This document shows positions 24,101 through 34,984 of a stretch of 64,000 bases of DNA, piece after piece. The notes under the pieces were generated by a model that was not told the origin of the DNA, did not search any database, and saw nothing but the letters and a program-made list of their open reading frames with translations. The translations under genes were made by a program, and so were the position numbers. Source of the DNA: Rugalucina vietnamica. Lineage: Eukaryota > Mollusca > Bivalvia > Lucinida > Lucinidae. Within the stretch, counting starts at the first letter, position 1, and each line of letters begins with the position of its first letter. The stretch spans positions 8,516,501 to 8,580,500 of the forward strand of contig OZ024869.1 in NCBI GenBank assembly GCA_964017185.1, written 5' to 3'.

Positions 24101-27100
24101 TTTACGCACTCTTTCGTTACCTTTCTTCATACATGCACGAGTTTCGTTGACCATTAAAATAAGATTTTCATTTTATGTTAAACCAAACCTGAGTAAAGGT
24201 ATGATTTGGAAAATATTATATATGGCCTATTTATGAACTCTTTCTAAGACTAAGACCATCTGATTACTGTTAAACTATTTTGGTTTGAGCCTGCCCAGGA
24301 AAAGTGGTTAAAGTCAAACCATCCATGCATATTATAAGCCTTTGTGGCTAACTTGGGTGGTTATATTTTAAGTACGTGTTGGATGTCATCACATTCTCAT
24401 TTTGGGTTAAAGTCTCATAAAATGGAGGCAACGTCCCGACATGACTTTTGCTGTTGACTGACATAAATTCCAACAAACAAAATCATTCTAGGGAACAATG
24501 AGATAATATAATAGAGTTATTGCACTCATATCGGTGAATATTGTCCCGAGTTGGGATATCGAAGGACGCGAGCTTGCGATATAAATATCTGCTTCTCATA
24601 TTTGATATTTTGTTGAGAGTTAGCGTAAAAAAAATAAATATCTACACGAAGGTCGCGATAATATCCATAAGTGATATGATTTTTGCACATTTTGCAATTG
24701 AATCAATATTGCTGACATTTTCTTTTTTTCGGCTTAAATTGTTTAAAATTGAATCTGAAAGTGACAAATTTCATCAGACGTTTTGGCCCGGTATGACGTC
24801 ATTTTCCACGCGACGTTAGATGAAGATGACGTCATTAGAGTTGACGTCCCAACTTTACAGTTTTGCACGATGACCCTCAAGTCAAGAATTTGGCAATGTT
24901 TCATAAAAAGAATTTTTCGTGTGCAATATCAAGTAAGTGTGCAGATATCGCCCAGGATGGGGAGCTTGGAGATCCCCCCCCCCATCCCCCTCACCTCGTT
25001 TTTTTTCTTCGGTGTTAATCTAGATTATGTAGATTTTGCCGGTGGCATCTTCCACCTCTGTAATGTGCGACGAATTGCCTGAAGAAAGTGAACACAACCG
25101 TTTGTTTTCGCCTAGGTAAAAAAGCAATTGGTACAGAACAGATACACCGCAGATAGGAATGGAACGTAGTACATACGTCGCAGATACGTCACACGTACAT
25201 TTTATACGCCATATATACGGCATACGTAAGTAGAACATTCGCCTTGATGCGCCGTACATACGAAAGTGAAATTTCATAGGAATACTGATACGTCACTGAT
25301 ACGACGCGGGAACGTGGTAAGAACGTCAGACGTAGGCCTACGTGCAACATACGTCGCTCGAACAAAATACGGCTCAGACCTCGTCGTATCGAAAATCTCA
25401 TAGATACGCGATCGATATTCCGCTGATACGTGAATGTGTGACAGAGCTATTAAAGACAGTTTGCACCAGTTCCGCCGATGGTGTTCCGGTGAAACCCCGG
25501 TTCCGGTGAAACCCCGGATTTTGCCTGAATAACCCGTAGTTGTTGCGATTACTGAAGGTTTATGCCGGAGTATGACGGTCGAGCCCTGGGTATCACGGTT
25601 TGTTCCGGTGTATCCCCGCTGTTGTCCGTTTTTTGACATCCCTCCTAGTTCGCCCCGGTTGCATTAAATATTTAATAAAATCGTGAAGGCTCCCCGGTAA
25701 GCCCGGTTTACAATTCACGATTTTCTGTACGATTCACCACGATTCACCCCTATTCACCCCGATTTCTTTTGCTGAGAAAAATCGGGATGGATCGGGATGA
25801 ATCGTGGCGAAAAGTGGAAATATTCAGTGTCACTGCGATTCCAGTAAGAATGTCCACGATATTAGTACGGTGTCTGTAAGGTATCGCTACGAATCAATGA
25901 CGATTCATGACGGCAACGCTACGGTGAATGAGGATTAACCACGGTGGCACAACGAATAATCACAGTGCTTGTACGGTTCGATACGGTATAACTACGATTC
26001 ACGGCGGTAGCCGTCATTGCCAATCGTGGAGTTTTGTAGCGAAGCCGTGGATGCCGTACACAATTCGTGGTGAATCGTGAGAGTTTGTGAAGTCAAAGAT
26101 TCCACGGTTTTTGTTTCGGAGCTCCACGATTGGCTACGATCTCTCACGATTAGCCGCGAATATAGCTACGGTGTCTGTACGGATAAGCACGATTCCGCTA
26201 CGGTTGCGCTACGAATTAGGCAACGCCCAATAACAACCACGAATATAGCTACGGTGTCTGTACGGATAAGCACGATTCCGCTACGGTTGCGCTACGAATT
26301 AGGCAACGCCCAATAACCACCACGATTCGCCACGATACGCCACGAATGTTTTAAACAGTTTAAAACTTCCGTAGCGCCACGATTTACCACGGTTCTACTA
26401 CGAACCACCAAAAAAAAAAAACGTACACGACGATTTTACAAATCGTGGCGACTCGTATTGCCACCGTAGCTAAAAATCGTGAATGTGTAAACAGGCCTTT
26501 ACCCCAGTTTGCCACGGTAGCGCTACGGTTCTGTCACGGTTCATCCCGGCTTTTCGAAAGTGAACCGAAGGTTCACAAGATGAGCTTATAGGGGGTTCCC
26601 ATCCGTGCGCTAGGGAATCCGTGCGCCAGGGAATCCGTGCGGCTGTCAACAGTTTTACAAATGGGTATTCTTGAGACATGTTAGCCAAAGGCAATAAACT
26701 TTTATATGATACATGATTAGGATGGAGGGTTGCCTGCGTGAAAACGTAACATTGTCATTATTTGGTTACAAAATGCGAGGGGCGATTGGAAAGTACGTAG
26801 CGTGGTACATTATTTCAGTAACGGATCGGCAAATCAATACATGTTTGGTATCATTTTAAACAACTATCTTTCCCCAACGTTCTCACACTAGTTTCACGAA
26901 GGTGACATGATGCAGTCAAAAAAAATATTATTGTAAACATGGGTACTGTTTGTATACTGGAAAAAGTGAAATTTCAATAAAATAGACAATTTATAATCAT
27001 TTTTAAATTTAGCAGTGCATGAACACTATTTGATGGAATAAGATTATTTTGCACCATTTTGTAGCCCATCATAAAGGCAATTTATTATGCAAGTCTTGAA

Positions 27101-30100
27101 TGAATTTGCAAATTCTTATAACTTCTAAACGAGACGGCAATATCTGCGTCTCTTGGAATTCTCTGCATTTTGTTCATTTTCTATGTCAAAACGCGCCCGT
27201 CACAATGATTTTAATTTGAAAATATAAAATCAGCATTTGTTTGAATTTATTTTAAGTTTAGTTTCATACCAAGCAGTTTCCATGCTTTGTAAAAAGACAA
27301 ACAAAAAATTATTCAGAGCACAACAAATGGTAGATAACTGTTTAAATCTGGTCATGGGTGTGGGTGATTTTAGCTAGGAGGAATAGTTTTGTTTGTATAA
27401 ATTGAGAACTGTGAGAAATAGGATGGTAAGAAAGAATTGTGAGTTAAAACCAATTACTAGAGTGATGACTGACAAGTTATCTTAAAGAAACTTCCTATAG
27501 TTTATAAGATATGAGGGGTTTAGTTACCCCACCCACTTCTTGAAAATAGGGGATAGTGTCATTAAGATTCATTTTCAAAGGAACCGAGTAAGACGAGAAG
27601 ACAAATTTGCATGACGAAATTCTCTGTGTGCATTGTTCACAACGAATTACGCAGAAAATATACTCAGATGTCACAAATCTTGCTGCAGCATGAGCCTTAA
27701 TCTCAAAACAAATAGGAAGAAAACACGCAAAAATGCTATGTTTTGAAACGGTACAGCTTTTATAGTAATCAATATTTTTCGAATCTAATTATGCACGCCG
27801 TGCAAGCAATAACCGCAGAAGACATCTACAGAAATAGAATTCCGAGAGATATCGCTTATTTGTTAAAATGTGATATCGAATTAGGTCACTGATTTTCTGT
27901 TGATTTTTCTCAATATTTTTGTCGTAAATATCCGCCAGTATATAAACATGCCTTCATTTTGAGCGTGCGATGCACGTGCATCACTAGTCGCTCTTCAAAA
28001 ATCAATGCGTCATCTTGAAGAGGAGAAATTCTACTTTCTATACATGTATTACTTTAATATATTTAGCAACGCATTAAGAAATTACGATACCATACTACGT
28101 ACTTTCCAATCGTCCCTCGTATAATTGATTTTGGATTTTGCATTTTCACCGTCTATCCGTGTTATAGGTATTGTACAGGCCATTATTGTTTCAAATATAC
28201 AAAAGTACTTTTATTTCAGCAAATAGCAAAACTATTTCATCTTGTGTGTTGACAACCTCGATCGTTTTTCAATTGTACTGCGCAATCGTGAAAATTCTAC
28301 TCGATGAAACATATTTAGTATTCACCTCAAACAAATAATCTTTATATATAATTGTAAGTGAGAATTGTATAGAAAAGATATTGTGCATGTATAATGCGGT
28401 GCTAACTGCAGATTATGAGAAACGTCGAATGATATTTACAGCACATTTAATTATATACTAAGTTGCTTATCTCTGCACAAAACGAAATTTACGACACCAT
28501 TTATATGGTATGAAGTAATCATTGTAATTTATCCATGCCGTATGAAACTCGGTTTTCTATCATTCTGAGCAGGTCCAACATCAGTCTGTACAGCCACAGA
28601 TGAAGGCTAGAAAAATGTAAAAGTAGGCAATGATCAGGAAATGGCGCAATCAGAAAGGAATTCCCAATCCAAAAACCGATGTTGCAAAAGACTTGAATAA
28701 TCAATCAGGTACTTATACTAAGAAAACATATCATACGCAGAGTGAACAGCTATTTGCCCAGTAGGTGGCCACTCATTTACCAAACTTAACCAAAAACACA
28801 AAAACGCACAGAATGTGCAAACAGCACAAATATATTTGCTTTACTTGAGAAACCCTGCAGCGGCTTTCCATTCGAAGATCACACAGAGCAGACTACACAT
28901 GATATGCTGACAAAAACAAGTTGGTCAATGTTATTTTAATAGTAGTATTGTCCACTAATTTTAATCGCATATCATTGCCCCGGTTACGCATTCTCATAGT
29001 CAGTACAGACGACTTACTTACATATACAGTTCTTCGCTTAGAACTGCAATTTTATAAGCGGCACCACGGCCGTGACTGAACTACCTTTGACACTGCTACA
29101 TTGTATAAGCCGAAAATAAACAGGTTATTTCAGCAAGCGTGAAAAATGTGTTTATCCATGTTTGAAAATGTTGACACCTGGACGGACGAGCGCACTCGGG
29201 GATGCCGAAAAGAGTCTGATTCTTTAACCTAGCGTTTTATCTTTCACCTCAAGTGAGCTAAAACAGCAATTTATTGATTTTTTTCTGTATATTAATTCCG
29301 TGAATCAATAAACTGATATCTGTGGTCAGCATAAAGTTTTGAAAACTGCACGGTAGAGACCAAAGACAAGTTTATTTATTGTAAAATACTTTGATCTAAA
29401 CGCATCTACTGCAGCTAAAAGAATTTTTCATCACTGAAAATGGTACATCGACTCATCATGTAATGGTACACTCTTTCCATTAGGAATAACGGAAAATGGG
29501 ACACTCGAAAATACAGCAGGCCGTCTATTTGTCGGAAGTTTTCCCTATTATGTAAGATACCACAACCGTATCAATTAAACAGTGATGAAATAGGGTATTT
29601 ATGGATTACATTTAAACCATACATCTTTGGAAAAACACACTGTTCTCACAAAGCGGGTCTGTTTTAGCACAAGTTCTGTCTGTTAAACAATGTCTTTGGA
29701 ACGAGTTTTACAATTTTATGCTGTTTTAAGATTCAAAAATGTGAAAGAGACGTCAACTTTACCTGAGCTGATTCTCCAGACGCCAATCAAGTATAATTTT
29801 TAATTTCCAGGTGCGAAACGCTTTGACAAACGTGTAACAAACGACAACTAGATATACACGAATATGTGTAATCATTGTTTACACAAGATCGACATCCGAT
29901 TGTTGTACATTGATTACGTAATAAGTTAACATACTGTGATAATAAACGAACAATACAACACATAATTTTCTCACCTTGATAAAGTCAACTGATGTTAATT
30001 CAAGTAAAGCTGTGATGTTCATTTGGGCCAGCCAAACGTAACTTGTCCATATGAATACAAATACGAAAACTTGCCCATGCAATAACCAGAGATTTTTTTT

Positions 30101-30691
30101 CAGCTGTAAAAATGAAAATTTCAATGAAAAAAAAGAAGATGTTTTTAATATGTTTGCTCAAAATATAGATTCTGTGTACACGTTAGAACCGCCTCAGCGA
30201 AGCGGTCACTAACGAGTACCCACAATCTATGTTTTGGAGCAAAAATAAGAAAAATAGGTTTACCCCTGCATACCCCAGATTTACTATATAAAAGTTGGGT
30301 TTAAGTGGGTATTCAATACACGGACATGTTGTCCTGATGTACCAATGCTTTATATTCCGTATAAGTTTATGGATTTCAATTCCAGGCATATTCGCGGTCA
30401 GAGACTTGGTATGCCTACCTAGACTTTGGTACAAATTATTGTAATCTACGTAACCTTATTGATGGTGAGTATAAGACCACAACATCAGGCTTATTTTATG
30501 TTAACCAGAGACTTTAGTTCACTAAAACAAAGATGGCTTACTGGCATTTTAAAAGTTATCGTATTTGTGATTAATATTATGCAAAATAATCAAACATTTG
30601 GTTATGTTCAACATCTGCAATTTCACATATCCCTGTAATTCATGTATATCATATTCAAGTGAAAAAAAGTATGTTTGGAAAAGCCTTTAAG

Positions 30692-30724
<33 letters not shown>

Positions 30725-30820
30725 TCAGGCGCTTCCCTAAGTAACTCTACAGGCTTTAAAGAAGTTACCAGTGACAGTGTGTGTACACAGTATAGCAGCC
30801 ATGATTGTGACAAATATTAA
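13502..30820 (+). CDS. Small secreted eight-cysteine protein, five exons
   Basis: Exons 13502-13593, 14032-14143, 22209-22322, 30386-30464 and 30729-30820 join in frame with GT-AG junctions (phases 2, 0, 0, 1) to 162 codons plus stop TAA. ATG sits in GACGGCCATGG. Residues 1-20 form a hydrophobic signal peptide (MAFYILTLVILSTAG). Cysteines at 27, 38, 58, 65, 103, 125, 151 and 159 suggest four disulphides. Conserved-looking blocks are GTHTTPVKKYVDDLTF (79-94), SETWYAYLDFGTNYCNLRNL (111-130) and SDSVCTQYSSHDCDKY (147-162); NST at 138 is a possible glycosylation site. I recall similar unnamed secreted proteins in cnidarians and other invertebrates, with the same HTTPVKKYVDD and ending in CDKY. 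Function unknown. Introns 2 (8.1 kb) and 3 (8.1 kb) are swollen by mobile elements. Confidence 0.88.
13613..13668 (+). repeat. (CT)n microsatellite
   Basis: About 27 CT units just after the exon 1 donor site of the secreted-protein gene. The Arg-Glu repeat frames on the other strand are artefacts. Confidence 0.95.
14270..16060. repeat. CGAT-motif array with a tandemly duplicated 0.6 kb unit
   Basis: Dozens of degenerate words such as GATACGATCTG, CACGATT and TTGCGATT. Orientation alternates between blocks: forward 14280-14680, reverse 14940-15130, forward 15130-15330, reverse 15540-15700, forward 15700-16050. A core reading TTCGAAAACAAAC...ATACCTCATTACG, GAAGACGAAACAACA and GATGGAAGGAGCTGA occurs twice (about 14670-14960 and 15325-15550), so about 0.6 kb is tandemly duplicated. 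The translated core (SKTNIYLIT, EDETTL, MEGAE) keeps some similarity between copies but has no known match. Confidence 0.6.
16690..16805 (-). repeat. tRNA-derived SINE remnant
   Basis: On the minus strand GTGGTAACCTTGCGGTAGGG resembles a polymerase III A box region and AGGTCCTGGGTTTGGACACC a B box. It is followed by GTTGTGTCCTTGAGG, a word shared with other SINE copies here (55120-55140, and inverted at about 46960-46980). Confidence 0.5.
17094..18345. mobile_element. hAT-like element with 8-bp target duplication, TAATCAT arrays at both ends
   Basis: Direct repeats GTGTGGAG at 17086-17093 and 18346-18353 flank CAGATATGGGGTAATCA... and ...CGCCCCATGTCTG, which form a short inverted repeat. Removing the element restores the endonuclease reading frame of the host LINE, proving insertion. 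Both subterminal zones (17100-17280 and 18170-18330) are arrays of TAATCA/TGATTA words. An 8-bp duplication and CAG ends fit the hAT superfamily. No intact transposase; the frame at 17603-17995 contains a poly-Lys tract and is not convincing. Confidence 0.75.
19090..19210 (-). ncRNA. Decayed hammerhead-ribozyme repeat fragment
   Basis: On the minus strand this aligns over about 115 bp (roughly 75% by eye) with 40175-40306, the intact hammerhead-bearing insert. It keeps CTGATGA (19172-19166), but the GAAA box reads GACA, the stem II arms no longer pair fully and the stem I partner is altered. It lies inside the dead LINE in antisense orientation. Probably non-functional. Confidence 0.6.
20812..20953 (+). 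repeat. 71-bp tandem duplication
   Basis: A 71-bp unit starting GTACATCTAAAGATTAAAAA is present twice in a row with almost no difference, just downstream of the LINE remnant. Confidence 0.85.
21095..21230 (+). repeat. (AAT)n and (AAG)n microsatellites
   Basis: ATA/AAT repeats followed by AAG repeats with GATGATG and AGGAAG interruptions. The poly-Lys and poly-Leu frames across it are artefacts. Confidence 0.95.
22511..22592 (+). repeat. Left arm of an 82-bp inverted repeat
   Basis: ATCACAGTATGTTAACTTAT... matches the reverse complement of 29859-29940 at 81 of 82 positions. Weaker similarity continues about 25 bp further inward. It lies 190 bp after exon 3 of the secreted-protein gene. Confidence 0.85.
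22726..23669. mobile_element. 0.94 kb MITE with TTAA flanks
   Basis: TTAA (22722-22725) then GGATGTTCGCTGCCAA; at the other end TTAGCAGCGAACATCC then TTAA (23670-23673). The interior is AT-rich with no ORF. TTAA target sites and short inverted repeats fit a piggyBac- or Kolobok-type non-autonomous element. Confidence 0.75.
23674..25090. other. Intron DNA with one SINE-type fragment
   Basis: At about 24385-24480 a repeat (AAAATGGAGGCAACGTCCCG, then GTTGACTGACAT) is inverted relative to 4525-4605. A poly-C run lies near 24970-24985. At 24541-25082 only weak frames are present. Confidence 0.4.
25130..26540. repeat. CpG-rich arrays of degenerate short motifs
   Basis: Three successive blocks: TACGTC/TACGCC words (about 25130-25440); TTCCGGTGAAACCCCGG words (about 25455-25700); and CACGATTCACC/GCTACGGTT words (about 25720-26500). 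A roughly 80-bp unit (TATAGCTACGGTGTCTGTAC and GATTCCGCTACGG) is tandemly duplicated at about 26155-26317. Style resembles the array at 14270-16060. No ORF. Probably the expanded subterminal region of a DNA transposon whose ends I could not place; GTGTAAACAGGCCTTTA at about 26490 looks like one end. Confidence 0.55.
26776..28119. mobile_element. 1.34 kb mariner-like MITE
   Basis: CGAGGGGCGATTGGAAAGTA at 26776 and inverted TACTTTCCAATCGTCCCTCG ending at 28119 form the termini. CGAGGG starts and a TA at the right junction (28120-28121; left reads TG, possibly mutated) are typical of Tc1/mariner elements. The interior has no transposase frame. Confidence 0.6.
28612..28790 (-). repeat. 3' end fragment of a Penelope-like element
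   Basis: The minus strand reads GAGTGGCCACCTACTGGGCA, AGTACCTGATTG, the terminal hairpin zone (degenerate) and then GATTGCGCCATTTCCTGATC and TTGCCTACTTTTAC. Same module as at 35180-35341. Confidence 0.65.
28791..29858. other. Intron 3 DNA, nothing recognised
   Basis: AT-rich; no repeats or coding potential seen. Confidence 0.4.
29859..29940 (-). repeat. Right arm of an 82-bp inverted repeat
   Basis: Reverse complement of 22511-22592 with one difference. It lies about 445 bp before exon 4 of the secreted-protein gene. Confidence 0.85.
30152..30245. repeat. Nested hairpin (about 92 bp)
   Basis: The outer arms TTTGCTCAAAATATAGATT and AATCTATGTTTTGGAGCAAA pair. Inside them GTTAG..CCGC..GCGG..CTAAC forms a second stem around CTCAGCGAA. 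A single arm related to it occurs near 5020-5055. Confidence 0.7.
30690..30725 (+). repeat. (ATT)n microsatellite
   Basis: Eleven or twelve ATT units ending in the polypyrimidine/acceptor TATTTCAG of exon 5 of the secreted-protein gene. Confidence 0.9.
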
Positions 30821-31086
30821 TTAAACCATTACTATTCTATGTCTTTATTATTGTGTAATAACATACTGGCGAACAATAATATTACAGTATGTTGGATAGG
30901 AGTCCCACACAATGGAGCCACAGTAATGACTGTTTAAAGGGGCGTTAAAAGTTTCTAAAGTTGTTGTCCTTCAAGCACTAGCAGCGGATACAATAAATAT
31001 AATTTTAACATTGTTAAGTATTTACTTTTAATATGAATAAAAACAGGCAAACGAAAGCATGTAGAAATAAGAAAACATATTAATAA

Positions 31087-31238
31087 CAGTAGCGGATTTA
31101 GAGGGGGTTCAAGGGGTTCGCTCGAACCCCCTATTTCATTTCATGGGGAATTTCAGGATATTGTGTGTGAAATAAGGCAAACGAAACCCCCTTTTCTACA
31201 TTTGAACCCCTGCTTCAGAAATCCTGGATCCGCCCCTG
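31087..31238 (-). mobile_element. Short hAT-type MITE
   Basis: Ends CAGTAGCGGATTTAG and CTGGATCCGCCCCTG. The flanks ATTAATAA and AATAATAA match at 7 of 8 positions, consistent with an 8-bp duplication. It contains AGGGGGTTCAAGGGGTTCG. A second copy lies at 53976-54141 in the other orientation. Confidence 0.7.
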
Positions 31239-31506
31239 AATAATAACAATGTAATCGAAGGTATTTTTGCAAATCGTTTGGCAGGAGATCGTAATGATTT
31301 CTTAGAAGCCACAACAATATATTGATATGCATGGCGTTGCAAAGGGAATGAGAAAGAAATTGTCACAGTCCAAAGAAAAAAGACGTGTTTACTAGTCGAA
31401 TTCTCATGGGTGTGTAAAATAATAAATTTTAGCAAAACGTGCATTCTGATCTGCACATTTTCAATTTTAGTCATGAACAATGATATTGTTCGTATTTGAC
31501 ATCGTT

Positions 31507-33575
31507 TCATTTCTTAGTCCGTCCCTTTGGCGTAGGAAAAACAATACAGACTAGAAAATCACTGAGCCACTCTGGTACCATCCAAAGAAATCGGAATAAT
31601 ATATTGGCATCCCAACCCACCACATATCTGTAACAATAAGCATCTTTATAATACAAATTACAAAAACACGTCCATTTAATGCTGTGAACAGGTATTTTTT
31701 TCAGCCGTGAAAAATGATTTTCAGATGAAATAATTGTATATCTTAATAATTGTATACCTTTTCTTCAATTTAAAAGTAACACAGGCCTCCAAATAATAGA
31801 AGAGCCAAGTAACTGATTATTAACTTATGATAATTTGATAAAAGAAAGCAAACTGGCAAGATAAAACAAAGAAAATGGCAACAGAATACAAAATATTCAA
31901 TCCTAAAGCGTTAAAGTAAACTATTTAAGTGTACCTCGCTTTTGGGTATTTGGCTGTAATGGCATGAGCATATGAATCCACAACTTTATGCAACTTTGGT
32001 GACATGATATAGTCCATGAGCGATGATGTAGAATTCACCACTAAAATTCACAAAACAAAATTCAGGGGACATAGATTATTACATTAAGTAGACTCTCATT
32101 AGCAATGGGCTGAGTCCAGTTCATTAAAAGACATACTGGTAGCGATACCCTGATCAGATGCCACATTTTCACTGATTATGTACATTTAGATACCAACATT
32201 AAAATATTGTCAACAATCAAACAATCAAACACTCATTAACGAAGCACATTGGCTGTGTATTCTGAAAAGAAACATATATGCTATTTTTCCACGAATTTTT
32301 AGGACAAACCTCGTACAAAATAATGCAAAAAATGAAAACTCACATCCTTCAATATATTCTTTGCCATAATAAGCTTTGACTTCATGATCAAGTGCTTCAA
32401 ACCTTGCCTTCAGTCCCTTCTCAATGCTGTCATTTTGTATTATACCCGTTCGGAAAAAGCCAGGTTCGACTAGATGGACGCTAACCCCTGTCGTGTACAG
32501 TTCATGTCTGAAGAGAAAAAATACAATCTATAGGAAGAACTGTTTTCCAAAGGTATCGAAAGATCATACACTGATCACTACGCATTTACATTGCACTCTT
32601 GTGGGTGCACACGGATATAATCTGAAAATACGGTTGATTTTGTCTTGCAATTATTATAGCAAAGAGTAAGTATAACATTGTTCAATTATACGGTTTAATT
32701 GCTTTTATCCGATACAAGATTACATGAACTTGTTCCTACCTCAAGGCATCGGAAAACCCTTCAACCCCAAATTTTGCCACCGTATACGGAACTGGAGCGA
32801 CGCTAAATCTTGCCATAACGGAGGCCATATTAACAATTCTCCCTGGCGTACGCCTGACTAGTGGAAGAAACGATTTAGTGACTAGAATAACGCCGTGCAG
32901 GTTGATATTCAAAACCTGGTCTATATCTTTCTTTGTGAGCCACTCAAACGGAGAGACGACCCCAGCAATACCAGCGTTGTTAACCAAGGCCCATAACCCT
33001 ACAAATGAAAAGGCAAGGGTAAGCAACTATTGCAAGAAACATAGAGGAAAATAATTTTGATCTTCGTTATATGTAGCTGAAAGTGTGCTATGTCCTTTTT
33101 AATTTTATGTCTCAGATACAATGCAAAAATTTGTGCCGCATCCATGAGCAAGTTTCTCAGATGTGAATTTTGTATAATTCTATGACTTCTTTTAGTAAAC
33201 AAGCAACCCCTAGTCAAATAAAGACCATTCGTGAGCATCAAAGTACTTCTTTTTACCCGTGTTTCCTGGAAGTTTATCCTTAACCTCTTTTGCAGCTTTG
33301 ACGATGCTATCTTCACTTGTAACATTGAGCTCTGTTGTTACTAGTCTTTCGGAACAGGCTTGTTTCAAGTCTTTAGCACCACTCTCCGTTAAACAGCCAG
33401 CAAATACATGGAAACCAAGTCTGTCTAGTTTCTTTGCCAGAAGGTTCCCAAACCCAGAGTCACATCCAGTTATAAAGACATATTTATCGGCATAGTTGTC
33501 TACGTGCATGGATTCTAGCACCCATTTTATTACACCAATCCAGATGCAAATACACGCAATGATAAAACAGATCAT
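31507..33575 (-). CDS. Short-chain dehydrogenase, SDR9C (retinol/17beta-HSD type)
   Basis: Exons 33575-33257, 32998-32740, 32507-32344, 32040-31935 and 31627-31507 (minus strand) join in frame, GT-AG throughout, to 322 codons plus TGA. This is the usual length of RDH/HSD17B6/DHRS9 proteins. Residues 2-20 are a hydrophobic N-terminal anchor. TGCDSGFG (36-43) is the NAD(P)-binding glycine motif, NNAG lies at 113-116, catalytic Ser is probably S166 and YTVAK (178-182) holds the Tyr and Lys. VEPGFFRTG follows, and the last exon reads YVVGWDANILFRFLW. Known family members oxidise or reduce retinoids and hydroxysteroids at the ER membrane; the substrate here is not predictable. The second of two candidate starts was chosen because the upstream codon is TTG. 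A read-through past the exon 4 donor would stop after three codons, so the fifth exon is needed. Confidence 0.93.
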
Positions 33576-34250
33576 CTGCAATTATTATAGTATTTTAACA
33601 ACAATGACACAAATCATACGGGCGCCTTTCTCTTACAAAATTTCATACTTGCATGGATTAAACTTGTATTCTAGAATCGTGTGTCAGAATCGGTGAAAGC
33701 ATTTTTTTCGAGATGTTTAGCAATGAATAGGCTACATTTTGAGAGGAAATATTACCCGTTAATTGCTGAATGGAGATTATATCAATTTATATAACATGTA
33801 TACATGTACTAGCTTTAAAGTAACATGGGTTGATTGATAAAAATCATAATATTAGCAAAGATACTGTAATATTTTCTTATCACTAAAAGGTCTTGTATGT
33901 ACCCGTATCTAGATTTTTATGACAAAAAGTGAGCTTACCTTAAACGCATGATATGATAAAAGTTCAATGTAAAAAGGAATTATAAAAATCGTCGATAATA
34001 CATAAAGCTTGTTTACACAGGCAGGTTAGCTTATCTATTAGCTATCACAAAGTTAACATTACACACTGCATATAGTCGGGTCTAAATGTAATTATTTTAG
34101 ATTGCATACAGGTACACAGGTATGCTCATACAGATGCCGTGTACCTTTCAAGTTCTAAAATGCATTTTCGGTTAAACTCAGGTTGATTTTTGTTTTAAAA
34201 TATGTGTGTGGCTTACTAGATGGCGAGATAAGAGATAGATTTGGTATAGG
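33576..34250. other. Upstream region of the dehydrogenase gene
   Basis: AT-rich, no repeats recognised. The promoter of the minus-strand dehydrogenase should lie here, but no TATA or initiator could be assigned with confidence. Confidence 0.4.
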
Positions 34251-34984
34251 CTAATTGTAAAAGTAAAAGTAAAAGATGAAGAGGTCGCCTTCCCTAACTT
34301 GGACAACTTGCGACGGAAGCAGTGTGTAAAAAATGTATTAAATTTTGCGCCACAGCTTTTTTCACTTCCTCTGACCAAAGTCGGTATACACTTTGGTCAT
34401 GTCAGAATGTGTGCGACGCCTTATCCTATCTCCTTGATAATATTTATATTAGATTTGGGACCAAGTCATACAGACAAATTGTTGGAATTCCGATGGGTAC
34501 AAATTGCGCACCTCTCGTAGCTGATTTATTTTTATACTGCTACGAATGAGATTTTATGGATTCTCTTAACCATGATAATCAAGCTGATGTTATCGAGGCT
34601 TTTAAAAGTTATTCCAATTACGAGTTTCATGTTGTAAAAGTAAAAGTAAAAGATGAAGAGGTCGCCTTCCCTAACTTGGACAACTTGCGACGGAAGCAGT
34701 GTGTGAAAAATGTATACGATTTTGCTCCACAGCTTTTTTCACTTCCTCTGACCAAAGTCGGTATACACTTTTCAAAGTTATTCCAATTACGAGTTTCATG
34801 TTGCATGGCTTTGTGACCATCCGAATATAATGGCTGTTCACTTAGCCCTCTGCATTTACTTGTTCTGTCCAAGCTAGCACTGTGACCACCTAATACCTTC
34901 AATAGCTGCTCGCTCTGCTTTCCGTTATTCATGTTAAACGTTGGTATCTATGTTTAGTATTTTCTTAATATGATTTCTTATTTC

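Noticed and set aside
24541..25082. Two overlapping frames as coding exons
   Set aside because: Non-ATG start, no splice context, hydrophobic AT-driven composition.
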